Assembly (NCBI GenBank): GCA_034359265.1 | Contig: CP136890.1 | Location: 67,271,501 to 67,335,500 of the forward strand | Direction: 5' to 3' | Origin: Canna indica | Taxonomy: Eukaryota; Streptophyta; Magnoliopsida; Zingiberales; Cannaceae | DNA: 64,000 bases | In this document: piece after piece, positions 11,945-23,636 of the stretch | Layout of the letters: every line of letters starts with the position of its first letter | Numbering within the stretch: the first letter of the stretch is position 1 | Translations under genes and position numbers: made by a program | The notes under the pieces: generated by a model | Told to the model about the DNA's origin: nothing | The model's input: only the letters and a program-made list of their open reading frames with translations | The model's database searches: none

Positions 11945-13729
11945 TGTGGACGAAATGGCCTACACTAGAGGGGAGTGAATAGTGTGTTTACTAATTCGAT
12001 TAGCCTAAATCCATTTTTGATCGATTTTTATATTAGTTTAGGCAATTTGCGATTCAATTACTAAATGCGGAAGCGATAAGAAGATAAAGCAATAAAAACA
12101 ATCAAGCAATGCAAACACGATATTTTTAGTGGTTCGGCCCCAATGCCTACTCCACTATCTAAGCACCCCACTTAGGATTTCCAAACTAGTTTTACTAGAT
12201 TAATTTGAGGTTCCCTTATACACGAGGACTTTTTACCGAAAAGTTTCACTCTCGGCCTAAGGTACTTCCACACCCGAAAGTCTCCGCCTTCTTGTCAAGA
12301 GCACTTATCCCACCTCAACTCTAAGGAACAACTAAACTAATCCTAGTAACAACTACGTTTACACAAGTGGTTTTACTCCTACACCAAGGATACCACTTCA
12401 CACAACAAGACCTAACACCCAGGTCTTCACAAATACAAATTTAAGAAACAATTAACAATTAAAAATACAACGGAAAGAGCTAAAAATGAAACCAAGTATT
12501 CGTGCTCTTTTCCAAGCCTTGAATCCTCCAACTCGTCAAGTCGTGAAGCTTGAACAATTTCCGAGTTGAGCCCGCAGTTGGCGTTTGAAGAATAAACTCG
12601 ACAGAGGAATAAACACGCTTCAATCAATCACTTGGAAGGCTCGAATCTTCCTTTTAGATGCTCAATAATCACTGTGAGAATCAAGGAAGAAGACTTAAAA
12701 CAATATTATGGGGTTATATTTATACCATCGAGAAGCAACGACTGTTCAATGGATAAAAATCTATCTGTTACAACCGCCGATCGAAGCGTCGATCGAAGCA
12801 TTGGTCGACCGGTCCTTCAATCGCTCATTTTTTTCCTGTGGTCGGTTGACCACCGGGTCGACCGCCAGACGCAGATCGCAAAATCTTCAGTCGACCCATC
12901 AGTCGATCGACGTGATATGCGTATATGCCCTTCAGCAGATCGGTCGATCGATTGGTCGACCGCTGCTCTCTGCCTATTTCTGCCGCCATTCGGTCGACCA
13001 ATTGATCGACCGTAATTGGTCTGGACTGGGCAGACTGGGTCTTTGCTTGGGTTTTTCTACTTCCGTTTTCTCCACTACATCTACTTATATAACATTTATT
13101 AATTTTAAGTTAAATAACTCGATAACATGATAACTTTAAAACATAAATATTATATAAGGATTATACCCCATTTGAGTTCAATAAAAATATCTAAAACATC
13201 AAAATCCCTAAGGATCAAAATCTAGTTCTTGGGATCTAGTATAAAACAAATTTTTTCTAATTTTCCGGGTCAAGTATGGGTATGCTAGAGGCTTCCAAAA
13301 ATTCCTTTAAAATGTCTCGTTATCTAGTTTTGACCCAAGGAACAATTACCGTCATTTTTTATCTCAAGAAATTATCTAAGTCATATAGCTCTCCAAGGAG
13401 CTCCCTAGACTTAGTGAATATCAGGGCGGTCCCAAAATTTCATGATTTGTGGTTCGGGACAGGTTTTTGGGTTCTTATGCATTATAATGAGGAATTTTAA
13501 TATATCTAGACACCCTAGACCTAAACTCTAACCTCCCGAAGAATCCGAGCGTGTCGACCAACGTCCTTCCGATTTTTCGATTTCTCTAATTTTTCCAATC
13601 ACGGACATCGTGCGCTAACTGATATGAAACCTAAAAATAATTCTTCATGAAATTATTAATTTCATGTTTGTTATTATCAAAACCATCAAAACCGAGATTA
13701 AGACTAAGGTTGAAAACCTAAAGCCAATA
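11945..13729 (-). repeat. 3' LTR of the gag-only element
   Basis: It starts TGTGGACGAAATGG and ends AAAGCCAATA, where other copies have CCAACA. It is largely the same as 17715-19458 throughout, including the CTCCACTATCTAAGCACCCC and GGTCGACCG sections. The U3 side lies at the 13.7-kb end. Confidence 0.85.
12770..13015. repeat. TCGA-rich word cluster in the 3' LTR
   Basis: This part of the LTR is dense in GGTCGATCGACC-like words (GATCGAAG, GGTCGACCGG, GGTCGATCGATTGG, ATTGATCGACCG), many self-complementary. The same section recurs at 18540-18750, 35920-36010 and 45738-46135, each time with different spacing. Confidence 0.7.
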
Positions 13730-16140
13730 ATCTCTCCCTTTTTGATGATGACAAACATCCTTGAGAAAATATATCATTAAAGCACATAAGGATATCAATT
13801 AGGAGATTTCTCCCCCTATCAATATACATATCTATGTAATTAGACTTCCACTATCTATATGCATGGATATCCTATATTTTCCTCCATCTTTTTCTTATAC
13901 TTTACTCCATGGTTTTCTCCCCCTTTTGACCTATATTTTCTCTATGGTTTTCTAAATAATTATCTTCCCCTTTTGACTTATACATTTCTCCCCCTTTTGA
14001 CATCAATCAAAGAGGGCAAGAAAGGTCTATTTATTCAAAGGGATGAAACACAATTAATACATGAGGTTGAAACTCTAAAGATTATTTTTCATTAAATATG
14101 AAAATCTCAACTAAAAGGATAGAAAACAAATATTTAAGGAGAAACAAAATCATACATGATATGTTCAAATGCTAAGTATTTGAATTCAAAACAAAAACAT
14201 GTATGATCTCAATTATGTATGAACTTAGCATGATTTCATTTGAAATAAGCATGAAAGCATGAAAAATGCTAAGTCTCAAGATTTTGCTATCTACTCATGT
14301 TTTCTCAAACTTAAGCATTTGGACATCCAACATGAGATAAAATAAGTCTATGAATCAAGTTTGGGCTTAGGATGAGATTTTTTAAGTTACTTTGTTGACT
14401 TAAGTCAACCTATACTTCTAGTTTTCAAAAATCACCATTTTAAGTTTATTCAAAATTATATTTTTGACAAATGTTTTTTAAACCAATTTTTGGATGAAAG
14501 AAAAAATTTGATACCAAATATAGAATCCTCATTTTGATACCAATCGTGGGATGAAAATTTTGATATCAATTATTGAATAATCATTTGAAATGCATGTATC
14601 AAGTTTGAACTCAAAATGAATTATTGATACCAATCGTGGTGTGAATGATATTAGAAACATAATCAAAATGGTATACACCAACTTTCATTTGAAGTTTCAA
14701 AGAAAATCAAGGTATTGAAAAAAAATTGATATTTTGAAAGATGATACTTTTCATTTTGAAAATCCAACTTCAAAATTTTACTAAAAATTAGATTCTTGAT
14801 GAAATATTTTGAAATTTTTACTTAAGAAACTAGAGTTTTCAATGAAGGTGTAGCTTCAAGAATCATCTCAAAATTAATATTCTATATTTTCTAGAAATAA
14901 CTGAAATTTATACTAAATGTATGTTGAAATTAATGATATTTTTATAAATTTCAGTTTTTCTTAAAACTTTTTCAATTTTTATGACACCACATGATGGTCT
15001 TGTAAAGAGTATATGTCAAGTTTGGAATGAAAATTATTTTCTTAAGTCAAGATATCAACCTAGCATGGTTTCATTCAAAACTAAACTAATTTTTATGAAA
15101 CTTGTTAAGTTTCAATCTTAACATTTACTCATGATTTTTCAAATTTAAACATATGGATACCTAACATGAGTAAATCTAAATATGTTTCACAAATATGGAT
15201 TGAAAATTAAACCTCTAAGTCAATTTTGTTCAAATGAGGTAAGCATGAATTGATCTCTATGTCATTTTATTCATATCCATATGAATTTTTCACTCTAAGA
15301 GCATGGAAACATATCATACCTATTTCTAAACATGTTTATGAAGTTTGGATTTAAAATCAAGTGTCTAAGTTAATTTATTGACTTGGGTCAAACCTTTCAA
15401 GTTTAAGTCCTCTAAATTGAGATACTAATTGTATTTGATCATCTAGACATGAGTTTTTCAAGATTTAAATATCTAAACTCATGTTATATGTGTATCTAAA
15501 TATGTTCATTAGATGTTTTACTTAAAGTGAGGTCTCTAACAAGAATTTTAACCTAGAGCAAGTTTCATTCAATCAATATATCATGAAATTGTCTAAGTTA
15601 TCCAAATTTTCCCTACTCATGAAATTGTCTAAGTAATATTCATTAGTAAGAAAGATGAGAATATAAATTACTAGCAAGTCATCAAACTAAGTAGCAAAGA
15701 GATGTCATTTATCGATATCAAAATCTACTTTGCTAAATAGTTTTAAATTTGTTTCAAAAATAAAATCAAGTGATATCAAAACGAATTTTAGAGATCACAA
15801 ATATAATATAAATGAAAACATGATCTCCAACCCTTATTATTGGTTGAAAATCGAAAGGCCACAATGTGCCTACGATTTAGAACCGCAAGGTCGCTTAGGC
15901 CCATTACAGGCCACCGGGGTCTTCGAAGAGACCGGAAAATCAAAAATCGAAAATGTTTTTGATAAACATTAAGAGCGGGGAGAATCAATGAATTATAAGA
16001 ATGTATCATAACTCCAACTTAAATAAAGCAAGTAGGTGTAGGAGATGATACCAATGTGTTTGATGCCAATTTTACCATAGACATCTAGTGTAGGGATCCT
16101 TCCTTCAACTCATTGGTCAACTTCTATTCTTCAATCTTCT
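13730..16140 (-). other. Non-coding internal region of the gag-only element
   Basis: This is AT-rich, with no frame of note. It opens beside the LTR with TCTCCCCCTATCAATATACAT and CTCCCCCTTTTGAC blocks, which match the 3' untranslated region of the Copia element at 49180-49280. Further in, ACTCATG and CATGAGT words recur about 40 bases apart, at 14293/14331, 15127/15165 and, in reverse order, 15448/15477. The motif TTGACTTRRGTCAA also recurs. The same modules appear in the smaller element at 37236-39210. Confidence 0.6.
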
Positions 16141-17673
16141 TTACCCTTGTGTGGTGGCTCCCCCTATAATAGAATATGAAATTTTTGATACCCAAATGAC
16201 TTTGGGTCCTTGGGGGTTAGTTGGCCTAGGCACCCAAAGTGTCTTCACAACACTTGGGTTCTTCTTGAATGCGCAATCATAGATTGCATGGCCATAAATA
16301 CCACAACAAAAGTAATGTCCATGAAACTTTTTCTTTTTATTTTTAACATGGACATGATATTTATTAGTCATCTTTGGAGCATGAGGTTTGATGTTGGAAT
16401 GCTTGATATGAGAAGCATGAGGAACCTTAGCATTCTTTACATAAACATTCTTATTCCTAGGATTTCTAAAAAATGAATTATGTGATAAGTTACTAGTTTT
16501 CTTACTCAAGAACACGATCTCATTTTTTAAGTCATTTATGGATTTGTGTAAAGTTTGTATTTGAGATTTCAACAAGCAATTTTTATTTTTCAAAATATCA
16601 TGCTCAAATTTTAAAACACTTATACAATCCTTACTCTTGAGATTCACATTATTTTTTATGTCTTCATTCTCATTTCTAATTTTTGTAATTTTAGTTGACA
16701 ACTCATCATTCTCAATTTATAATTCTTCATTTCTATGTTTCAAATCATTAATCTCAAGTTTCATATCATCATGGCAAGAATTAAAAGAACTAGATTTCAT
16801 TTTCTCATTTTCTAATTTGCATTCATGCAATTGAGAACTAAGATTTAAATTTTCTTTCTTCAATTTTTTATTTTCCTTGTTCTTTTTTACAAGGATGACA
16901 TATATTTTCTTAGATTCTTCTAATAGCTCATCATAAGACATTCCTAAAGAATTAGAGCTATTATCATCACTATCACTATCAAGATTTTTATCATGACTAG
17001 AAGTGGAAGATTTTACCTCATTTCAAAAACCCATGAGGCATATTTGAGATGTGACTTCATCGTCATGAGAGAAAGATGCTCCACTAGATTCCGAGGTGGG
17101 CTTGGAACCATTCTTCTTCTTGGTCCTTTTCTTCAAGTGGGGACAATTTCTCTTTTTATGTCCTTTTTCTTGACAAATGAAACACCTTAGCTTTCTTCTT
17201 CGATTTTTGGTGTTCCTTTGACTAGATGAGCTTTGGGCATCAAAAACTTCATTAGTCCTAGAAGTATGACAATTGTCATCACCTCCTTTATTGAAAGTAA
17301 TAAGTTCCTCAGTTTTTGCATAATTGTAAAGCATGTTTAAACAAGCCCAAATATCGAATGCGGATGAACAATGCATGACCTTTTCAAGTATTTCATTTGA
17401 AAATGAGCAATATAGGAGAAGGGTTGTTTTAGCATTCAATTCAAATAATCTAATTTATTCTTGAGTCCAGTCATTCATGTCAATCCAGTCATTCATGTCA
17501 ATGGTTGGCTCAACATACTCATTCTTTAGCATGCACAATAAATCTAAACTTTGTGTTTTGAGAAAGGTATACATCCCACTCTTCCATACATCAAAGTTTT
17601 CTTCATCAAACATAGGTAGTGCACATGCTATACTCTCTAGTGTCATTTCTAGATCGAGACTAGGTATAGACAA
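16141..17673 (-). pseudogene. SIRE-like Copia gag, broken
   Basis: Gag forms the retrotransposon particle and binds RNA. The minus-strand frames, in order: 17673-17455 (N-terminal gag, MFDEENFDVWKSGMYTFL), 17439-17023 (gag core and a perfect CCHC knuckle CFICQEKGHKKRNC, then a Lys-rich tract), 16941-16717 (coiled-coil-like, Glu/Lys/Asn/Leu-rich) and 16701-16141 (coiled-coil-like, then a second, degenerate knuckle ending CCGIYGHAIYDC, with a basic KKKKFHGH lead). Stops or frame changes separate the four pieces. The N-terminal piece has a direct duplication of the codons for IDMNDW (18 bases, about 17472-17507). A long gag with a coiled coil and a second knuckle-like motif fits the SIRE/Maximus lineage, by inference. 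Confidence 0.75.
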
Positions 17674-17693
17674 GATGATGAAATCTCAAACTA

Positions 17694-17712
17694 TGAACCC
17701 GCTCTGGTACCA
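17694..17712 (-). other. Primer binding site, initiator tRNA-Met type
   Basis: On the minus strand, two bases inside the 5' LTR, the sequence begins TGGTACCAGAGCGGG. This is complementary in type to the 3' end of initiator tRNA-Met, as used by Copia elements. Confidence 0.85.
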
Positions 17713-17714
17713 AT

Positions 17715-19458
17715 TGTTGGCGAAATGACGACACTACAAGGGGGTGAATAGTGTGTTTACCAATTCGATTAGCCTAAATCCACTTTTGATCGATATTGGA
17801 TTAGTTTAGGCAATTTGTGATTCAATTACTAAATGCGGAAGTGATAAGAAGATAAAGCAATAAAAACAATCAAGCAATGCAAACACGATATTTATAGTGG
17901 TTCGGCCCCAATACCTACTCCACTGCCTAAGCACACCGCTTAGGATTTCTAAACTAGTTTTACTATATTAATTTGAGGTTCCCTTATATACGAGGATTTT
18001 TCACTAGAAAGTCTCACTCTCGACCTAAGGTACTTCCACATCCAGAAGTCTCCGCCTTCTTGTCGAGAGCACTTATCCCACCTCAACCCTAAGGGACAAC
18101 TAAACTAATCCTAGTAACAACTACGTTTACACAAGTGGCTTTACTCCTACACCAAGGATACCACTTCACACAACAAGACCTAACACCCAGGTCTTCACAA
18201 ACACAAATTTAAGAAACAATTAACAATTAAAAATACAACGAAAAGAGCTAAAAATGAAACCAAGTGTTCGTGCTCTTTTCCAAGCCTTGAATCCTCCAAC
18301 TCGTCAAGTCATGAAGCTTGAACAATTTCCGAGTTGAGCCCGCAGTTTGGCGCTTGAAGAGTGAACTCGACAGATGAATAGACGTGCTTCAATCAATCAC
18401 TTGGAAGGCTCGAATCTTCCTTTTAGATGCTCAATAATCACTGTGGGAATCAAGGAAGAAGACTTAAAACAATCATATGAGGTTATATTTATACCCTCGA
18501 GAAGCAACAGTTGTTCAACGAATAAAAATCTATCAGTTACAGCCGCCGGTCGAAGCGACGATCGAAGCATCGGTCGACCGGTCCTTCGACCACTTTCCTA
18601 TGGTCGGTTGACCGCTAGACGCAGATCGCGCGATCTTCGATCGACCCATCGGTCGATCGACGTGATCCGCGTCTACGCCTTTTAGCAGATCGGTCGACCG
18701 ATTGGTCGACCGCTGCTCTCTGCCTATTTCTGCCGCCATTCGGTCGACCAAAATCGGTCTGGACTGGGCAGACTGGATCTTTGCTTGGGTTTTCTACTTC
18801 CGTTTTCACCACTACATCTACTTATATAACATTTATTAATTTTAAGTTAAATAACTCGATAACTTTAAATCATAAATGTTATATAAGGATTATACCTCAT
18901 TTGAGTTCAATAAAAATATCTAAAAAATCAAAATCCCTAAGGATCAAAATCTAGTTCTTGGGATCTAGTATAAAACTGAATTTTTCTAATTTTTCGAGTC
19001 AAGTATGGATATGCTAGAGGCTTACAAAAATTCCTTTAAAATGCCTCGTTATCTAGTTTTGACCCAAGGAACAATTACCATAATTTTTTATCTCAAGAAA
19101 CTATCTAATTCATATAGCTCTCCAATGAGCTCCTTAGACTTAGTGAATTTCAGGGCGGTCCCAGAATTTTATGATTTGGAGTTCGGGATAGGTTTTTAGA
19201 TTCTTATGCATTATGATGAGGAATTTTAACATATCTAGACACCCTAGACCTAAACTCTAACCTCCCGTAGAATTCGAGCGTGTCGACCAACGTCGTTCCG
19301 ATTTTTCGATTTCTCCGATTTTTCCAATCGCGGACGTCGCGCGCTAACCGATATGGAACTTGAAAACAATTCTTCATGAAATCATTAGTTCCATGTTTGT
19401 TATCATCAAAACCATCAAAACTGAGATTAAGGCTAAGGTTGAAAACCTAAAGCTAACA
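17715..19458 (-). repeat. 5' LTR of the gag-only element
   Basis: It starts TGTTGGCGAAATGACG and ends AAAGCTAACA. It is 1744 bases against 1785 for the other LTR. Differences are mostly substitutions plus small indels, including a shorter TCGA-rich section (18540-18750). The divergence visible by eye shows that the insertion is not recent. Confidence 0.85.
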
Positions 19459-19463
19459 GCACT

Positions 19464-19687
19464 CTCGTTGTGGAGAGATAAGCACTTGGTTGACCCTCAT
19501 TTGTAGAAAGAGAAAAGTTAATACAAGTGGTTGTGAAAACCTTGGTGGTGAACCAAGGTAGTGGAGTAGGTAAATTCTCGAACCACTATAAATATCTTGT
19601 TAGCATTGTTTGATTGGTGTTTTGAATTGCTTAGCTTATTACTTGTTCTCATTCTTATTATCAAGCATAATCAAATCGCGAGACTCC
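19464..19687 (+). repeat. SIRE-like LTR, plus orientation, right part
   Basis: After the second GCACT copy the outer LTR resumes, with GTAGTGGAGTAGG and GAACCACTATAAATA, the plus-strand form of the family block seen reversed at 12130-12160. The usual LTR end (GGGGGTGAATAG...CCAACA) is missing, so this LTR is truncated near 19670. Confidence 0.5.
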
Positions 19688-19695
19688 GGTATGCG

Positions 19696-20204
19696 TAGGG
19701 GTGGCAATTTTATCCGCATCCGCACCGTATCCAATCCATATCCGCAAGTAAAAACGGATATGGATATGGATACGAATTTAGAAAATTTATATCCGTGCGG
19801 ATATGGTGCGGATACGAATATGACTGTGGATCCGCACCGTATCCGCACCGCCTATCCGCATCTTTGAATTACTATTTTGCCTATATAAGTTATTAATATA
19901 TATAAGGGCTTTATAATAATTTTATGTCAAGATGAATTTTGAAGTATATTATATACTTGTTTTGGATCAATGGATTGGTAATTTATTGATTTTTTAATGA
20001 AATATATTATTTTTAATATATTATTTATTAAAAACGGCCGCACCGGATGCGGTGCGGATATCCGCATTTGAAGCGATGCGAATATGGATATCCATATTCA
20101 TATCCGTGGTGGATACGGTGCGGATACGGATGTGCCGATATGGGATGCGGTGCAGATACGAATAATTCAGTATCTGCACCGTATCCGATCCATTGCCAGC
20201 CCTA
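19696..20204. mobile_element. hAT-like MITE (GCGGATATCCGC body), copy 1
   Basis: The 509-base element has ends TAGGGGTGGCAA and the reverse of TAGGGCTGGCAA. It is flanked by GGTATGCG (19688-19695) and GTTATGCG (20205-20212), an 8-base duplication with one mismatch. The two arms are full of GGATACGGTGCGGAT words around an AT-rich centre. A close relative in the opposite direction lies at 62576-63064. Confidence 0.85.
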
Positions 20205-20212
20205 GTTATGCG

Positions 20213-21833
20213 TATGCGCATGCCTAATCGAGCCTTACCCCAAGCTTTAGTCCTCTGGCAGAAAAAATCATAATTCCTCATGCACAACCCAAGGAATATA
20301 TCTACATAATATTCATGGCATATATTCACAAATGAAAATCATAACTTATTACCGATTTACCAACAAGTCTCTCTTGTCATTCAAATAACAAAACCAAATA
20401 TAATTATTCGGGCTGAAATTATTTAACCATAAATCCCATAAAAGCAGTAATAAAACCATAAATAACAATCTAATTTTTAAGAAATATTTCTAGAAATTTC
20501 ATGCTCAATAACTTATAAGGTAGCATACGTAGCTTTAGGAATCGGCTTAAATGTTCATGTTAAGTCTCAACCCTTAAACCAATATTTTCCTACCATTTGT
20601 GCTCCATTTACCTACTATTTTATCATGTACTAACATATCAAATCCACACATCAAGTAGGTAAACCAAGCTTTTACCGTTTTTCTATAAGCTCCCATTCTA
20701 CAGTATTGGCCCTAAAAGTGTAGGGTAGGACTTAAGGGTTTGCATGAGTGTACAACCCTCCTAATACTTCATAAACTAAGTTATGGAGGTAATGTCATTA
20801 CTAAGGGAGCTAAAATCCTACAATGTCATTGTTGTCTCTAAATTTATGCAAATAGCCCTACCTGGCGTACCCTAAAATCCCAGGGTAACCCTAGTGTGGC
20901 CGGCCCTACAATGGTCCTTGTTTCATGCAATAAAACACAATGGAGATTGTAAACATTCTAAACAATATAACAATGATTTCTAAATATAGGAACTACGGGT
21001 TTTATTACCCTAACCCATTCGGTCCTATCCTAAAATTAGGGTAGTCCTATGCGGCCGACCCACCTAGTCTTCCTTACTATAGTAAACAATTAAATCGACA
21101 AGTAGGGGATGAAATCAATGTATCAACTTAAGCATAAGATAAAATTTCAAAGTCATCCTTCCCCTATCACTATTCGGTTGGCCCTAAATCCCTAGGGACA
21201 CCCAAAGGGGCTACTGCACCTTAAAACGCATACAAGAAAACAATGACCGCAACAATACGTAATTTGTGATCGATAGCATCCGATAAACGACGACAAATTA
21301 GAAGAAAACTCGGGAAAAAAACTCCATCTATAAGGGGCGGCTAGGATAAAAATAAATCCTACTGTTAAGGGCAAGGAAACCACTCACCGAAAGAAGAAAT
21401 CGGAAAGGAAGATGGCCCTCTGCGTTCCCGCGTCGACGAAATCTGGATGCATCGAGATCCGAGTCCTCTCCTACGTCCTCCTCCTTCCTTCGAGCGCCTA
21501 GGTTGAGTCGTGCATTCCTGATGGGGTGCAATATATATTGGTTCTCCCATTTATCAAATGACCAAAATGCCCCTCGAATCAAGTTAAGTCTAAAACAAGC
21601 CACAACTTAACTAATTCAAGTCCGATTCGAGTTCTGTTCGAACTTCTAGACTTGTCTCAAATTCTACTACCCATCTAAAGGCTAACTAATCTTAAATAAA
21701 ATAAATACCTCACACATAAAGGCCAATCTTCAATTCACGCCCTCCGGCGATTCACCCGACCCGCTCTAACGCACGTCCAAATTTTCTAGTTGAAATGATT
21801 AAATAAAAATTTAGAAATTTGCAGGTATTACAT
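20213..21833 (-). repeat. Unclassified LTR-like repeat, relative of 4585-6070
   Basis: It shares blocks with 4585-6070: GGCCCTAAATCCCTAGGG (here at 21179), a GC-rich patch (21380-21500), TTCACGCCCTCCGGCGATT and the GCAGGTATTACA end at 21833. No gag or pol is visible, and frames in the GC-rich patch are short and occur on one strand by composition. I cannot place its left limit. Confidence 0.35.
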
Positions 21834-23175
21834 GAAACTGTTGCGGCCAACATATGATCTAGCATGCCATAAGTCGTGACCATAATGTTATGACTCACCC
21901 GTCTGATAGTGAAGCATGAAAACATTTTGATCGATCTTATCCCTGGTTTTATATTCTTATATTCTCATTTTCTTCTAGTATATGCACTAAATGATGGAGT
22001 ATTTCATAAGAATTTTTTAAGTTTGTGTACATCAGATATAATATTAATTTTACATTCTTCTATTCTCTTTGTCTTCTAATACATGCACTAAACAAATAAT
22101 GAATATTAATACATCCCTTATCATGTCTCCATTTATCCTATGAAGCAAACATGCCCTTGAAGTATAAGAGAGTAAGTATTGTCCTTGAAGTATATATAAG
22201 AGAATAAGTATTGTTATATTGGTGACTAAAAGTACGATTATCTTAAATTTTTTATCAATTAAAGACTTTTGGCAAAAGTCTTTAAGTGATTTAAATTAAT
22301 ATAATTTAAGTAAAACGGTGTTTTTAGTTATTTATAATAAGCAAATATGTTACGTAGGGAATATAATAGTTTCTTTGGTTTTTGGAACTTAAAAACTTCT
22401 AGTAAAAAGTATTTAAGTGACACTAAATATGATACTGTTTGATTTATGCACAATGTAAATGCGTTTTTAGCCGTAATTTAGTGTCTTTTTAGTGTTTAAA
22501 TGTTATTTATTTGTCAATAATTACTGATATATTATTTCTCTAGGCATTAAAGTATTTAAGTGGTACAATATGTGATTTATAGATTTATGCATATTAATAA
22601 TGTATTTTTAAGAGTATTTGAGTGTTTATTCAAAGCATAATGCTATATTAATGACTATAAATATTACTAATATCTAGTTTCTAAGTCATTTAAAACTTTT
22701 TCAAAATATTTAAATGACTTAAATTACTATAATTTTCAAGTAAAAAGATAATTCTAAGTTGTTTGTGACTGACAAATATGTTTATGTAGTAAATGTAATA
22801 GTTTCTTTGATTTTTTGATACCACCAAAAGTCTAGTGTTACAAAATTTAATTTTTTTTGTGTATTCAGATCATTAATGTGTTTTCAACCGTATTTGAGTG
22901 TTTATTCAGTATGTAAATGTTATATTAGAGGCTATATTACTCATATGTTGTTTTTTAAAGTTAGTTAAAGACTTCTACAAAAACTTTTAAGTGTCTCAAA
23001 TGGTTAATTTTGATGTGAAAAGGTGGTTTTGAGTTATTTATGATAGAAAATCAGCTTAAGTAAATGTAATAGTTTCTTTTGTCTTTTTGGTACTTTTGAA
23101 ACTTCGTGATTTATGCATATCAGTAATGAACTTTAGGAGTATTTAAATAATTATTAGGGATTTCAATAATATATT
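21834..23175. repeat. Degenerate AT-rich tandem repeat
   Basis: The block ATRTAATAGTTTCTTTKG recurs at about 22360, 22794 and 23065. GAGTGTTTATTC, GATTTATGCATA and TTTAAGTG words recur between them, so the stretch from about 22250 to 23170 reads as diverged units a few hundred bases long. The array continues for a few tens of bases after the Copia insertion (28365-28405). No gene is seen. Confidence 0.45.
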
Positions 23176-23624
23176 TGTTAATTTAGCTTTCTTGATTAAC
23201 AATTATCCAGTAATTAAGCAAAGCTAAGTTAGATCAAACTGAAAAATAAGAACAGGAGGAATTACTTGGTTCGGAGTAAAATCTCCTACATCCAAGACGA
23301 GCTTGAGGCTCAGGCAATTCACTATATCAAAGATTACAACTTGGAGTTACAATTACAGAGATCACACTCATCAATCTCTCACCTTATAGTGTTTGGTCAT
23401 TATTACCCAAGAGAAACACAACCTAAGGGACAATATTGATCTCTCTCTCAATATATCAATATAGATTTTTTTCTCAATTTTTCCTCTATATCTCCTAATT
23501 ATAACTTACACAGAAATACATAATCTCCACAAACCCAAACTACTTAGCAATTAATGTAACTGCTTGCATTGAGTCTCCATAACAGCAAACAAAATACAAT
23601 AATCAAAAGTGAATTAAACCAACA
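23176..23624 (-). repeat. 3' LTR of the 23-28 kb Copia element
   Basis: 449 bases, starting TGTTAATTTAGC and ending AAACCAACA on the plus strand. It matches the 5' LTR except for substitutions and for lacking its 78-base internal duplication. Confidence 0.92.
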
Positions 23625-23636
23625 ATCCCTCCTTTG

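Larger units (their letters stand above)
11945..19458 (-). mobile_element. Complete SIRE-like LTR element with gag but no pol (TR-GAG-like)
   Basis: The 7.5-kb element is flanked by exact 5-base duplications GCACT (11940-11944 and 19459-19463). The 3' LTR is 11945-13729 and the 5' LTR is 17715-19458. A 19-base primer binding site starting TGGTACCAGAGC (initiator-Met type) lies at 17694-17712. The polypurine tract AAAAAGGGAGAGATT lies next to the 3' LTR at 13730-13744. The only coding region is a broken gag at 16141-17673. The remaining 2.4 kb before the polypurine tract has no protease, integrase, reverse transcriptase or RNase H similarity that I can find. The element is therefore non-autonomous as seen. 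The autonomous partner could be a SIRE-like element such as the one whose pol survives at 46344-48950. Confidence 0.85.

Noticed and set aside
21328..21603. Minus-strand frames in the GC-rich patch at 21.4 kb
   Set aside because: They lie in a repeat also present at 4.6-6.1 kb, and the equivalent frame is not preserved there.
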